Assembly: GCF_020400605.1 (NCBI RefSeq)
Contig: NZ_JAINRD010000012.1
Span: 162,889-226,888 of the forward strand
DNA from: Streptomyces aculeolatus
GTDB taxonomy: Bacteria; Actinomycetota; Actinomycetes; Streptomycetales; Streptomycetaceae
Direction: 5' to 3'
Length of the DNA stretch: 64,000 nt
Shown: positions 7,864 through 15,303 of the stretch, in pieces
Numbering within the stretch: the stretch's first letter is position 1
Layout of the letters: every line of letters begins with the position of its first letter
The notes under the pieces: generated by a model
What the model was told of the DNA's origin: nothing
Databases searched by the model: none
What the model saw: only the letters and a program-made list of their open reading frames with translations
Position numbers and translations under genes: made by a program

Positions 7864-7911
7864 ACCCGGCCCCGGGTCCGGCGTCCCCGTACGCCGTGAT
7901 CGGATGGCCCC

Positions 7912-8424
7912 ATGTCCCCCGAATCCCGTGCGCGGCTCGCCGCCCTCGGCGCGGAACTCCTCGCCATCCACCGCGGCCTGCGCACCGACCTGGCCCGGCT
8001 CCGTACGGAAACCGACGACTACCTGGCCGGCGGTCCCCGGCCGCGCGACCTCAAGGCCCACTGCCTCGCCTTCTGCACCGCGCTGACCGCGCACCACACG
8101 GGCGAGGACCGCGGCGCGTTCCCCGCGCTCACCGCGCGCCACCCCGAACTGCGGCCGCTGATCGGGAAGATGGCGGAGGACCACGCCATGATCAGCGGCC
8201 TCCTGCAGAGCCTGGAGCGGGTCCTCGACGACGTGCCCGCGGAGCCGGACGAGCGGGCCGCGGCACGCGTGCGGGGCGAGTTGGAGGGGCTGGGCGCGAT
8301 CATGGAGTCGCACTTCCGCTTCGAGGAGCGGACGATCGCCGAGGCACTCGACGCGCTGCCGGCCGAGGCGGGGAGCACCGAGGACCTGCTGGGGCTGCCG
8401 GGCACGGCGGGCGGGCGCGCGTAG
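7912..8424 (+). CDS. Hemerythrin HHE-domain protein
   Basis: A 170-residue four-helix-bundle protein with the hemerythrin metal ligands in order: His in AIHRGLR (about residue 20), HHTGED (about 63-68), EDHAMI (about 88) and ESHFRFEE (about 127-134). Such proteins bind a di-iron centre and act as oxygen, NO or redox sensors or buffers in the cytoplasm. No DNA-binding or membrane part is present. An operator-like repeat upstream is shared with the DUF6506/SARP promoter region, pointing to co-regulation. The ATG at 7912 is the first in frame with good codon use. Confidence 0.88.
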   Translation: MSPESRARLAALGAELLAIHRGLRTDLARLRTETDDYLAGGPRPRDLKAHCLAFCTALTAHHTGEDRGAFPALTARHPELRPLIGKMAEDHAMISGLLQSLERVLDDVPAEPDERAAARVRGELEGLGAIMESHFRFEERTIAEALDALPAEAGSTEDLLGLPGTAGGRA

Positions 8425-8488
8425 CCGGCGGGGCGCGTAGGAGCGTGCGGGGCGCGTGGAAGCGCGCGGAGGCGGCCGTACGGCCGGT

Positions 8489-8511
8489 GGCCCCGGGAGC
8501 GCCCCGGGGCC
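8489..8511. terminator. Hairpin between convergent genes
   Basis: Perfect 9-bp GC stem (8489-8497 with 8503-8511), 5-base loop, between the hemerythrin stop (8424) and the DUF6506 stop (8525). It can serve both strands. Confidence 0.55.
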
Positions 8512-8524
8512 GGGACCTCCGGGG

Positions 8525-9130
8525 TCAGGCGGCGCGGAAGGCCGCGGCGGCGTCCATCGACTCGATGCCGTACGTCACCGACCCCACCGGGATGCCGCCG
8601 CCGGCCTCGTGGATGCGGGCCGCGGCGTCGGCGCCGAAGCCGCCGAAGATCTCGATCAGGCCCACCTTCGTCCCCCGTACCTCCCGGGCCTCCCGCTCCG
8701 CCGCGGCCAGGTCCGGCACCGCCACCGCGCGGAAGGAGAACCCGCCCGCGCGCTCGGCGACCAGCCGGTCCCGGGCCGGGTCCGCGCCCGGCAGCAGGAG
8801 CAGGAACAGCTCCGACTGGTCCTGCCCCGCCAGGAACGTCAGGTGGTAGCGGGAGATGGCGGCCAGTGACTCGCTGCCGTAGCCGATCGCCCCGACCGGT
8901 ACCCGGTCCCCGACCTCGGCGATCACCTTCGCCGCCCCCACGGGGCCGAACCCGCCGCACAGCTCGACCAGTCCGGCCCCCTCCGCCACCAGCTCGGCGA
9001 TCACCGGCGCCGCCTCCGCCTCGTCCGGCACGGCGAGCAGCGTCAGCCGCCGCCCGCCGGCCTCGAAGACCGTGCGGGTGCCCTTCGGGTCGGCGTCGGG
9101 CTGCGGGAAGACCACGATGGACTCGGACAT
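8525..9130 (-). CDS. Duplicated DUF6506-type protein
   Basis: A 201-residue protein made of two tandem copies of a ~95-residue module. The first has GAGLVELCGGFGPVGAAKVI then VPVGAIGYGSESL; the second has VGLIEIFGGFGADAAARI then IPVGSVTYGIESM. DUF6506 proteins are usually a single module of this kind; function is unknown. The GGFG and G(A/S)xxYGxES motifs suggest a small-ligand or nucleotide site in a dimer-like fold built in one chain. It is divergent from the large SARP gene, with a SARP-type repeat in the shared 108-bp promoter region, so the SARP probably controls it. The ATG is at 9128-9130. Confidence 0.75.
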   Translation of the reverse strand: MSESIVVFPQPDADPKGTRTVFEAGGRRLTLLAVPDEAEAAPVIAELVAEGAGLVELCGGFGPVGAAKVIAEVGDRVPVGAIGYGSESLAAISRYHLTFLAGQDQSELFLLLLPGADPARDRLVAERAGGFSFRAVAVPDLAAAEREAREVRGTKVGLIEIFGGFGADAAARIHEAGGGIPVGSVTYGIESMDAAAAFRAA

Positions 9131-9201
9131 GGTGTCTCTCCTCGGTCGTCTGGGGGGCGCGGTGTGCGCTCCCCGGTACGGCGCCGACGCTACGGAGCCG
9201 C

Positions 9202-9230
9202 GCTGACGGTCCACTGACCGTCCGCTTACG
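9202..9230. promoter_or_regulatory. SARP-type direct repeats in the divergent promoter
   Basis: Plus-strand heptamers GCTGACG (9202), ACTGACC (9213) and GCTTACG (9224) in exact 11-bp register with gtcc spacers. Read on the minus strand the array precedes a TAGCGT -10-like hexamer near 9188, correctly placed to drive the DUF6506 gene; on the plus strand it ends 8 bases before the SARP ATG. Both activation of DUF6506 and autoregulation are possible. Confidence 0.5.
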
Positions 9231-9238
9231 ATCACCGG

Positions 9239-12200
9239 ATGCGCTTCGGTGTGCTGGGACCGCTCGCCGTCCGGACCGACACGGGGCGGGACGTCGCCGT
9301 GCCGGGCGCCAAGGTGCGCGCGCTGCTGGCGGACCTGCTGGTGCACCACGGCCGGGCCGTGCCGGCGCGGACGCTGATCGAGGACCTGTGGGAGGGCACA
9401 CCGCCCGCGGGGGCCACGGGGGCGCTCCAGTCGAAGGTCGCCCAGCTGCGCCGCGCGCTGGAGCAGGCGGAGCCGGGCGGCCGGGCGCTGGTGGAGCGGG
9501 CCCCGCACGGCTACCGGCTGCGGGCGGAGCCGGAGCAGGTGGACGCGGCGCGGTTCACGGAGCTGGCGGCGGCGGGGCGGCACGCGGAGGCGCTGGCGCT
9601 GTGGCGGGGGCCGGCGTTCGCGGGCTTCGCGGAGGCGCCGTTCGCGCGGGCGGCGGCGGAGCGGCTGGAGGAGCGGCGGGTCACGGCGTTCGAAGGGCTG
9701 GCGGAGGAGCACGTCGGGCGGGGCGCGCACGGGGCGCTGGCGGAGGAGTTGTCGGCGATGCTGGCGGCGCATCCGCTGCGCGAACGGCTGCACGCGGTAC
9801 GGATCCGCGGGCTGTACCTCGACGGCCGGCAGGCGGAGGCGCTGGCGGCGTACCGGGAGATCAGGGACCGGCTGGCGGAGGAGTTGGGGGTGGACCCGGG
9901 TCGGGAGCTTGCGGCGGTCCACGAGGCGGTCCTGCGGCAGGACCCGGCGCTGGCGCCGGGGCGGGGGCGTGCCCCGCACGCCGGGCCGGTGCCGTCCACC
10001 GACTCCGTGCCGTACGCCGGTCCCGTGCCGTACGCCGGGCTGACCGCCCTCGTCGGGCGGGACGACGCCGTCGCCGAGGTCCGGGCGCTGCTCCGCACGC
10101 ACCGGCTCGTCACGCTCACCGGCCCCGCCGGGGTCGGCAAGACGCGGCTGGCGCTGGAGGTCGCCGCCGCGGCGGACGGCGCGCGGGTGGTGGAGCTGGC
10201 CGGTGTCGACGCCGCCGGGGCCCGGCGGGAGTCCGCCGTCCTCGCGGAGCGGATCGCGGCGGCCCTCGGCGTACGGGGCGACCTGGGCCGCGCGCTCGGC
10301 ACCCGGCGGCTGCTGCTCGTCCTCGACACCGTCGAGCACCTCGCCGTACCGGCGGCCCGGCTGGTGGTGGCGCTGCTGGGCGCCGCGCCGGGGCTGCGGA
10401 TCCTGGCCACCGGGCGCGAGCCGCTGGCCGTGCCCGGCGAACGGCAGTGGCCCGTCGCGCCGCTGCCGGAGGCGGCGGCGGTGCGGCTCTTCCGCGAGCG
10501 GGTCGCGGACGCCGTACCCGGGTTCGCCGGGAGCGACGCGGAGATCGCCGCGGTCTGCCGGCGCCTGGACGGGCTGCCGCTGGCGATCGAGCTGGCGGCG
10601 GCGCGCGTGCGCACGCTCGGCCTGCGCGAGGTCGCCGCCCGGCTCGACGACCGGTTCCGCCTCCTCGGCGCGGGCGCGCGCACGCTGCGGGCGGCGTTCG
10701 ACTGGAGCTGGGAGCTGCTGGACGACGGCGAACGGGCGGTGCTGCGGCGGCTGTCGGTGTGCGCGGGCGGGTTCGACCTGGCGACGGCGGAGGAGGTCGC
10801 CGCGGGGCCGGGGGTGGCGCGCGGGGACGTGGCGGGGACGGTGGCGGCGCTGGCGGACCGCTCGCTGATCGCGGTGGACGGGGCGGCGGGCCGGTTCGGA
10901 CTGCTGGAGAGCGTGGCGGCGTACGCCCGGGAGCGGCTGGCGGAGGCGGCCGAGTCGGGCGCGTACGCGGTCCGGCACGCCCGGCACTTCACGCACCTCG
11001 CGGAGCAGGCGGACGACCGCCTGCGCGGCCCGGGACAGCAGGAGTGGCTGCGCCGCCTGGACGCGGAGACGCCGAACCTGCGGGCGGCGCTGGCGGGTTG
11101 CCTGGAGCGCGGCGAGGGCGAGGCGGCGCTGCGCCTGTGCGGGGCGCTGGGCTGGTACTGGTTCCTGCGGGGCAGGTACCGGGAGGCCCACCGCGCCTTC
11201 GGCGACGCGCTCCGGGCGGCGGAGCCGCCCGGCGGCCCCGGCGGGGAGGTCGGGCCGCCGTCGGGGAGCCCGAGTACGGCGGGCGCGACGCGGCCGGCGG
11301 CGGAGCCGGCCCCCGCACCCGCGGGGTCCGGCGACGCGCGCGTCCGCGGGCACGGACCCGGCCAGGACCGCCCGGCGCCGGCCGACCGCACGCCCGCGGG
11401 CGCCGACGGCCGCACCGGGGCCCTCGTCTGGCGGGCCGCGCTCGAAGCGTGGGAGCGCATGCCCGGCGGCGGGTCTCCCGGCGCGGTGCCTCCTGCGGGC
11501 ACGCCGCGGCAGCGGTGGCTGCTCGGCTTCGCCCGTGCCGACGGCGGGGACCTGCCCGCCGCCGTACGGGAGGTGGACCGCGCGCTCACCGACTTCCGGC
11601 GGCTCGGGGACCGCTGGGGGACCGCCGCCGCGCTCGGCGTGCTCGGCTGGGAGTCGCTGCGCCTCGGCGATCCGGACCGGGCCCGCCGCGAGGGCGGCGA
11701 CGCGCTGGCGCTCTTCCGGGAGGCCGGCGACCGCTGGGGGCAGGCGCACGCGCTGCGGCTGCTCGGCGTGCTCGCGGAGGTCGGCGGCGACTACGAGCGC
11801 GCCGGCCGGCTGCACCGGGAGGGGCTCGCCGCCGCGGAGGCGCTGGAGCTGTGGCCCGTCGTGGTGGAGGAGTTCTCCCAGCTCGGCCGGCTCGCCGCGC
11901 TCGCCGGGGAGTACGCCCGCGCCGACGCCCACTACGAGCGGGCCCTGCACGTCGCCGGCGAGCGGGGCTTCCACCACGGCGTCGTCCACGCCCGCGTCGG
12001 CCTCGGGACCTCCGCCCGCAGACAGGGCCGGCTCGACGCCGCCGAGGAGCATCTCCGCGCCGCCGAGGACGCCCACCGCGCCGACGGCTACCGCTCGGGT
12101 CTCGCCTACGTCCTCGCCGAACTCGGCTTCGTCGCCGAGCAGCGCGGCGACGGGGCCCGGGCCCGCGCCCGCCACACCGAGAGCCTCGCGCTGGCCCGCG

Positions 12201-12403
12201 CCGCGGCGGACCCGCGGGCCGTGGCGCTGGCGACCGAGGGGCTGGCCGGCGCCGCGGCGCTGGCGGGCGACGCCGACGACGCGGCCCGGCTCCTCGCCGA
12301 GGCGGCCCGGATCCGCCCACTGCCGCCCGCGGAACGCGCCGACGTCGACCGCATCGCGGCCCGCATCGCCGCCGCCGGCACCGCCGGGCCTCCCGGCCCG
12401 TAG
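9239..12403 (+). CDS. Large AfsR/SARP-family activator with ATPase and TPR domains
   Basis: A 1054-residue regulator. Residues about 1-90 are an OmpR-like winged helix (MRFGVLGPLAVRTD at the start), about 95-245 a bacterial transcriptional activation domain (BTAD), about 275-560 a STAND/NB-ARC-like ATPase with P-loop GPAGVGKT near residue 295 and Walker B LLLVLDTVEH, and about 600-1050 TPR-like repeats interrupted by a Pro/Gly/Ala-rich linker (about 660-735). The family activates antibiotic and stress genes by binding 11-bp-spaced repeats; such repeats lie at 9202 and 7835, suggesting the DUF6506 and hemerythrin genes as targets. The TAG stop falls inside an IS-end-like sequence. Confidence 0.88.
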   Translation: MRFGVLGPLAVRTDTGRDVAVPGAKVRALLADLLVHHGRAVPARTLIEDLWEGTPPAGATGALQSKVAQLRRALEQAEPGGRALVERAPHGYRLRAEPEQVDAARFTELAAAGRHAEALALWRGPAFAGFAEAPFARAAAERLEERRVTAFEGLAEEHVGRGAHGALAEELSAMLAAHPLRERLHAVRIRGLYLDGRQAEALAAYREIRDRLAEELGVDPGRELAAVHEAVLRQDPALAPGRGRAPHAGPVPSTDSVPYAGPVPYAGLTALVGRDDAVAEVRALLRTHRLVTLTGPAGVGKTRLALEVAAAADGARVVELAGVDAAGARRESAVLAERIAAALGVRGDLGRALGTRRLLLVLDTVEHLAVPAARLVVALLGAAPGLRILATGREPLAVPGERQWPVAPLPEAAAVRLFRERVADAVPGFAGSDAEIAAVCRRLDGLPLAIELAAARVRTLGLREVAARLDDRFRLLGAGARTLRAAFDWSWELLDDGERAVLRRLSVCAGGFDLATAEEVAAGPGVARGDVAGTVAALADRSLIAVDGAAGRFGLLESVAAYARERLAEAAESGAYAVRHARHFTHLAEQADDRLRGPGQQEWLRRLDAETPNLRAALAGCLERGEGEAALRLCGALGWYWFLRGRYREAHRAFGDALRAAEPPGGPGGEVGPPSGSPSTAGATRPAAEPAPAPAGSGDARVRGHGPGQDRPAPADRTPAGADGRTGALVWRAALEAWERMPGGGSPGAVPPAGTPRQRWLLGFARADGGDLPAAVREVDRALTDFRRLGDRWGTAAALGVLGWESLRLGDPDRARREGGDALALFREAGDRWGQAHALRLLGVLAEVGGDYERAGRLHREGLAAAEALELWPVVVEEFSQLGRLAALAGEYARADAHYERALHVAGERGFHHGVVHARVGLGTSARRQGRLDAAEEHLRAAEDAHRADGYRSGLAYVLAELGFVAEQRGDGARARARHTESLALARAAADPRAVALATEGLAGAAALAGDADDAARLLAEAARIRPLPPAERADVDRIAARIAAAGTAGPPGP

Positions 12404-12442
12404 GGTCTGTCTTCGATCTCGCGTCTGCGGCGCGGCGTCTGG
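12402..12442 (+). mobile_element. Possible decayed IS/MITE end
   Basis: Starts AGGGTCTGTC right at the SARP stop codon, as in the 6119 hairpin (CTAGGGTCTGTC), and contains GCGGCGTCTGG at offset 30; the same 11-mer occurs at offset 34 of the MITE-like element at 63835. No matching right end or transposase is present, so it is at most a one-ended relic. Confidence 0.3.
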
Positions 12443-12488
12443 CACGACGGAGGCGGTGGCCACCACGGCGCTCGTCGCCGGGGGGCGG

Positions 12489-13364
12489 TCAGAGCCCGGG
12501 CACCCAGTCCCCCAGGGCCGAGACGAGGAAGCGGTCCGTTGCTCCGCGCAGGGACGCGGTCCGGTCCGGGCGGGGGATGTCCCCCGAGCGGCTGAGCCCC
12601 GAACGGTCCGCGAGGTGGAACGCGCCCGTGTCGTCGTACGTCAGGGCGCCGGCGAAGCTTTCGAGCAGGGCTTCGACGACCGGCTTGGGGTGGTCGTGGG
12701 CCGGGCGGCGCGGGAGGAGTCCGGCGAGGGTGTGCATGCTGCCCGACACGTAGTCGACGTCCGCGGCGAGCCGGGCGAACTCCTCCGGTGAGACCGCCTT
12801 GTGGACCGCGTGCGGGACGACGTCGAGGACGACCGGCACGCCGAGGCGCGCGGCGTCGCGTACGAGCCGCCGCACGTCGTCGCGGGTCGACGGCCTGAAG
12901 AGCATCCAGCCCGAGACGAGCAGCACCCGGACCGATGCGAGGGCGCCGCGGGCGCGGGCGGCCGTCCCGTCCGACCAGGGCTCCTCGTTGGCTCCGGGGG
13001 CGCCGAACATGATGCGGCTGCCGTCGGCGACGTAGCCGATGACGGCGGTCCCCGTCGGCCTGCCGGCGGCGGGGTTGACGGTCACGGCGATGCCGGCGCG
13101 TTCGAGTTCCCCGAGCACGGTCCGGGCGGCCAGGTCTGCCGAGCGGTCCGCGGTGTCGTGGCCGAGGCTGCACACGAGGTGCACGGGCGTGCAGCCCGTC
13201 CTGGCGGCTTCGAGGGCCAGGTTCACGCCCGTGCCCCCCGCCCGCATCCCGATGGCGGCGTCCGCGTAGTCGAGCGCCGCGACGCTGATCTCCGCGACGG
13301 TCTCGGAGACGGCGACGACGTCGAGCATGGCGTCGCCGACCACCAGCACGCCCGCGTCAGGCAT
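12489..13364 (-). CDS. PfkB-family carbohydrate/nucleoside kinase
   Basis: A 291-residue ribokinase-fold kinase. It has GDAMLDVV near the N-terminus, GGTGVNLALEAARTG (PfkB motif 1 region, about residues 43-57) and, near the C-terminus, RGATDRF in place of the usual GAGDxF; the catalytic-base Asp is kept. PfkB kinases phosphorylate sugars or nucleosides with ATP. It is the last gene of a five-gene minus-strand operon that also carries a phosphoribosyltransferase-like and an NTP-pyrophosphatase-like gene, so a nucleoside or ribosyl substrate is more likely than a plain hexose. Its ATG overlaps the stop of the DUF84 gene by 8 bases. Confidence 0.85.
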   Translation of the reverse strand: MPDAGVLVVGDAMLDVVAVSETVAEISVAALDYADAAIGMRAGGTGVNLALEAARTGCTPVHLVCSLGHDTADRSADLAARTVLGELERAGIAVTVNPAAGRPTGTAVIGYVADGSRIMFGAPGANEEPWSDGTAARARGALASVRVLLVSGWMLFRPSTRDDVRRLVRDAARLGVPVVLDVVPHAVHKAVSPEEFARLAADVDYVSGSMHTLAGLLPRRPAHDHPKPVVEALLESFAGALTYDDTGAFHLADRSGLSRSGDIPRPDRTASLRGATDRFLVSALGDWVPGL

Positions 13365-13944
13365 GCCGCCCCTTCTCGTACCTCAGCTCGGCCGGTGCCT
13401 CGGCGGCGGGCGGCAGGAAGCGCAGCAGGGCGAGGGTCACCGGCTGCATGTAGAAGGAGCCGCGTGTCATCAGGCCGTTGGACAGGTGGGACAGGATGCC
13501 CAGCTCCCGCCAGTCGCCCTGGTCGACGACGCGGGACGTGACGCCGCCGAGAGTGGCTCCGGAATGGACGGTGGTGGCCACCGATTCCGGCAGTTCGAAG
13601 GTGGCGCTGCGGCTCCGGCCCGTTCCGGTGGCGTCGGAGATCACGACCCAGGCATTGACCATGAGGCGCCCGGCGACCTCTTCGACACCGCCCTCGATGC
13701 CGACCCAGAACGTCGCGTCGGCCCGCGCCGCGCGGGCGGCGCGGGCGCGGAACTCAGCGCCCTCCAGGGTTTCCTGATCAGTCGTCGGCTGGTCCTTCGT
13801 GCCGTCGACGTCGATTCCCTCGACCGAGACGTCTCCGAAGGAGAGCGTGAACGCGTCCTGAACGGCAGACAGTTTCGCGGCGTTGCGTGAACCGACCACC
13901 ACCCGTGGCCGCTCGATCCCGGGCGAACCGGTCTCCGGATTCAC
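13357..13944 (-). CDS. DUF84 / inosine-xanthosine triphosphatase-like (YjjX family)
   Basis: A 195-residue protein with the ITPase-fold signatures VVVGSRNAAKLSAVQDAF (residues ~15-32) and DQPTTDQETLEGAEFRARAA (~51-70), as in YjjX-type non-canonical NTP phosphatases, and an ATFWVGIEGG segment. Known members hydrolyse ITP/XTP to remove damaged purine nucleotides. Here it lies in an operon with a kinase and a phosphoribosyltransferase-like protein, so it may instead process a pathway-specific nucleotide. The TGA overlaps the start of the PfkB gene; 12 bases separate it from the methyltransferase upstream. Confidence 0.85.
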   Translation of the reverse strand: MNPETGSPGIERPRVVVGSRNAAKLSAVQDAFTLSFGDVSVEGIDVDGTKDQPTTDQETLEGAEFRARAARAARADATFWVGIEGGVEEVAGRLMVNAWVVISDATGTGRSRSATFELPESVATTVHSGATLGGVTSRVVDQGDWRELGILSHLSNGLMTRGSFYMQPVTLALLRFLPPAAEAPAELRYEKGRHA

Positions 13945-13956
13945 TGGATTCCTGCT

Positions 13957-14661
13957 CTATCGGTGGACATTCCCGACCTTCTTCCAGACTGCGACGACGC
14001 GGCCGCGGCTTGTGTAGAATACTGCACCTGGCAAAGCCCTTTCGTACTGCTCGGTGAATTCCCGCTCCGACAGGAAGCGGTCCCGCCTGACATGCCGCAG
14101 CCAGGTCGGGCCCAGCCGGTGGAGCGTGATCGAAACAGCGGTGCGAAGGTCGGATCTCCTGGCGTAGCCGGGCAGCGCGGTGAGCGCATCGACGATGTGC
14201 CGCGGCACGCTGCGGCGGCCCGGGGATTCCCGGCAGAAGTCGACGAGCACGGCCACGCCGCCGTCCGCGAGCACCCGTGACACCTCGGTCAGCGACGCCG
14301 CCAGGCGGGTGTGGTGCAGCGTGCCGTAGCTGTACACGACGTCGAACGCGGCGTCGGCGAACGGGAGTCGCTCGGCGTCCGCCAGGACCGTGGGGTGGCC
14401 GTCGAGCCTCCCGTCGGCCCGCCTGCGTCTCCCCGACAGCTCGATCGCGGCGGCGGCCAGGTCCGTTCCGACGACGAGCGCGAAATCGTCCGCCAGTTCC
14501 GCGGCGACCGCCGAGGAGCCGCACCCGACGTCCAGCGCCGTGGCCCCGCCGCCGGGCAGATGGCGGCGGATCAGCTCGGCCGTGGCGGGTGCTTTGAGAC
14601 TCTCCCATCTCATGAGTCCGCGCCGCCGGGCGGGGAAGTACGAAATGGCGCGCCCCATCAC
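13957..14661 (-). CDS. Class I SAM-dependent methyltransferase
   Basis: A 234-residue methyltransferase. The SAM-binding loop ALDVGCGSSAVAAEL is at about residues 42-56, followed by an acidic residue in VVGTDLAA and the motif AERLPFADAAFDVVYSYGTL, typical of methyltransf_11/25 proteins. There is no membrane segment; the substrate cannot be told from sequence. The start (ATGATG at 14661) directly abuts the stop of the UPRTase-like gene, so the two are translated as a coupled pair. The operon context suggests methylation of a nucleotide-like or isoprenoid-like intermediate, which is speculative. Confidence 0.85.
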   Translation of the reverse strand: MMGRAISYFPARRRGLMRWESLKAPATAELIRRHLPGGGATALDVGCGSSAVAAELADDFALVVGTDLAAAAIELSGRRRRADGRLDGHPTVLADAERLPFADAAFDVVYSYGTLHHTRLAASLTEVSRVLADGGVAVLVDFCRESPGRRSVPRHIVDALTALPGYARRSDLRTAVSITLHRLGPTWLRHVRRDRFLSEREFTEQYERALPGAVFYTSRGRVVAVWKKVGNVHR

Positions 14662-15303
14662 TCACGTCCACAGCAACGAGGGACCGGTGTTTCCCATGGC
14701 GTATTCCCCCACGTCGAATCCGGGGCCGACCATCCGGCCGTCGGAAGTCACCTGTTCGTCGTGCCAGATGCAGTGAATGCGTGCGGCCGGAATCGCCGAC
14801 AGCAGGAATTCCCGGCCGCGGTCCGCGACGAACGGCGCGACGATCTCGATCTCGCCGGCGTCGTCCCCCAGCCGCTCGGCCAGGGCGGCGGCGCACGCCT
14901 GCACCGTCCTGCCCGAGGCGATGAGCGTGTCCACCAGCGCGTACCCGCGCTGCGGGGGCGAGCCGACCGGGACCGACGCGTAGGAGATCGCCGGCACGGC
15001 GTCGTGACTCGCCCGCGCGGGCGCCATCAGCCCGGTCCGGCCGGGCCCGAAGTGCCGCGCCCAGGGCTGCCAGAGAACCAGCCCGCCGCGCAGCACCAGG
15101 ATCGGGGTGAGGCTCCTGCCCGACGGGGCGAACTCCTTCGCGAGCGCGGCGAACAGCACGCTCCCGATCTGCTGGAGGAGTGTCACCGCCGCGTGCGGGG
15201 CGGGGGACTCCTCGACCAGCCTGCGCTTCAGCCGGTCCGCTTCTGCCGAGGGGTAGACGCGGAGCCTCGGGTCGGACTCCTCCCGGTACGAACTGCGCTG
15301 CAC
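14662..15303 (-). CDS. UPRTase-family phosphoribosyltransferase-like protein
   Basis: About 213 residues, related to the uracil phosphoribosyltransferase family: PILVLRGGLVLWQPW early, and the PRPP-loop equivalent ALVDTLIASGRTVQACAAAL near residues 118-137, then EIVAPFVADRG and IWHDEQV near the end. UPRTases join a base to PRPP. The PRPP loop reads VDTLIASGRT rather than the canonical DPMLATGGS, so base specificity has probably changed or activity is relaxed. The start is the GTG at 15301-15303, which overlaps the stop of the upstream gene by one base and has GGAGGGGG before it. It is not the housekeeping upp, judging by its operon. Confidence 0.75.
   Translation of the reverse strand: MQRSSYREESDPRLRVYPSAEADRLKRRLVEESPAPHAAVTLLQQIGSVLFAALAKEFAPSGRSLTPILVLRGGLVLWQPWARHFGPGRTGLMAPARASHDAVPAISYASVPVGSPPQRGYALVDTLIASGRTVQACAAALAERLGDDAGEIEIVAPFVADRGREFLLSAIPAARIHCIWHDEQVTSDGRMVGPGFDVGEYAMGNTGPSLLWT

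Noticed and set aside
9202..12466. Long minus-strand frame opposite the large SARP gene
   Set aside because: The DUF6506 gene ends the real coding part at 9130. The rest has no motifs and mirrors the SARP codons.
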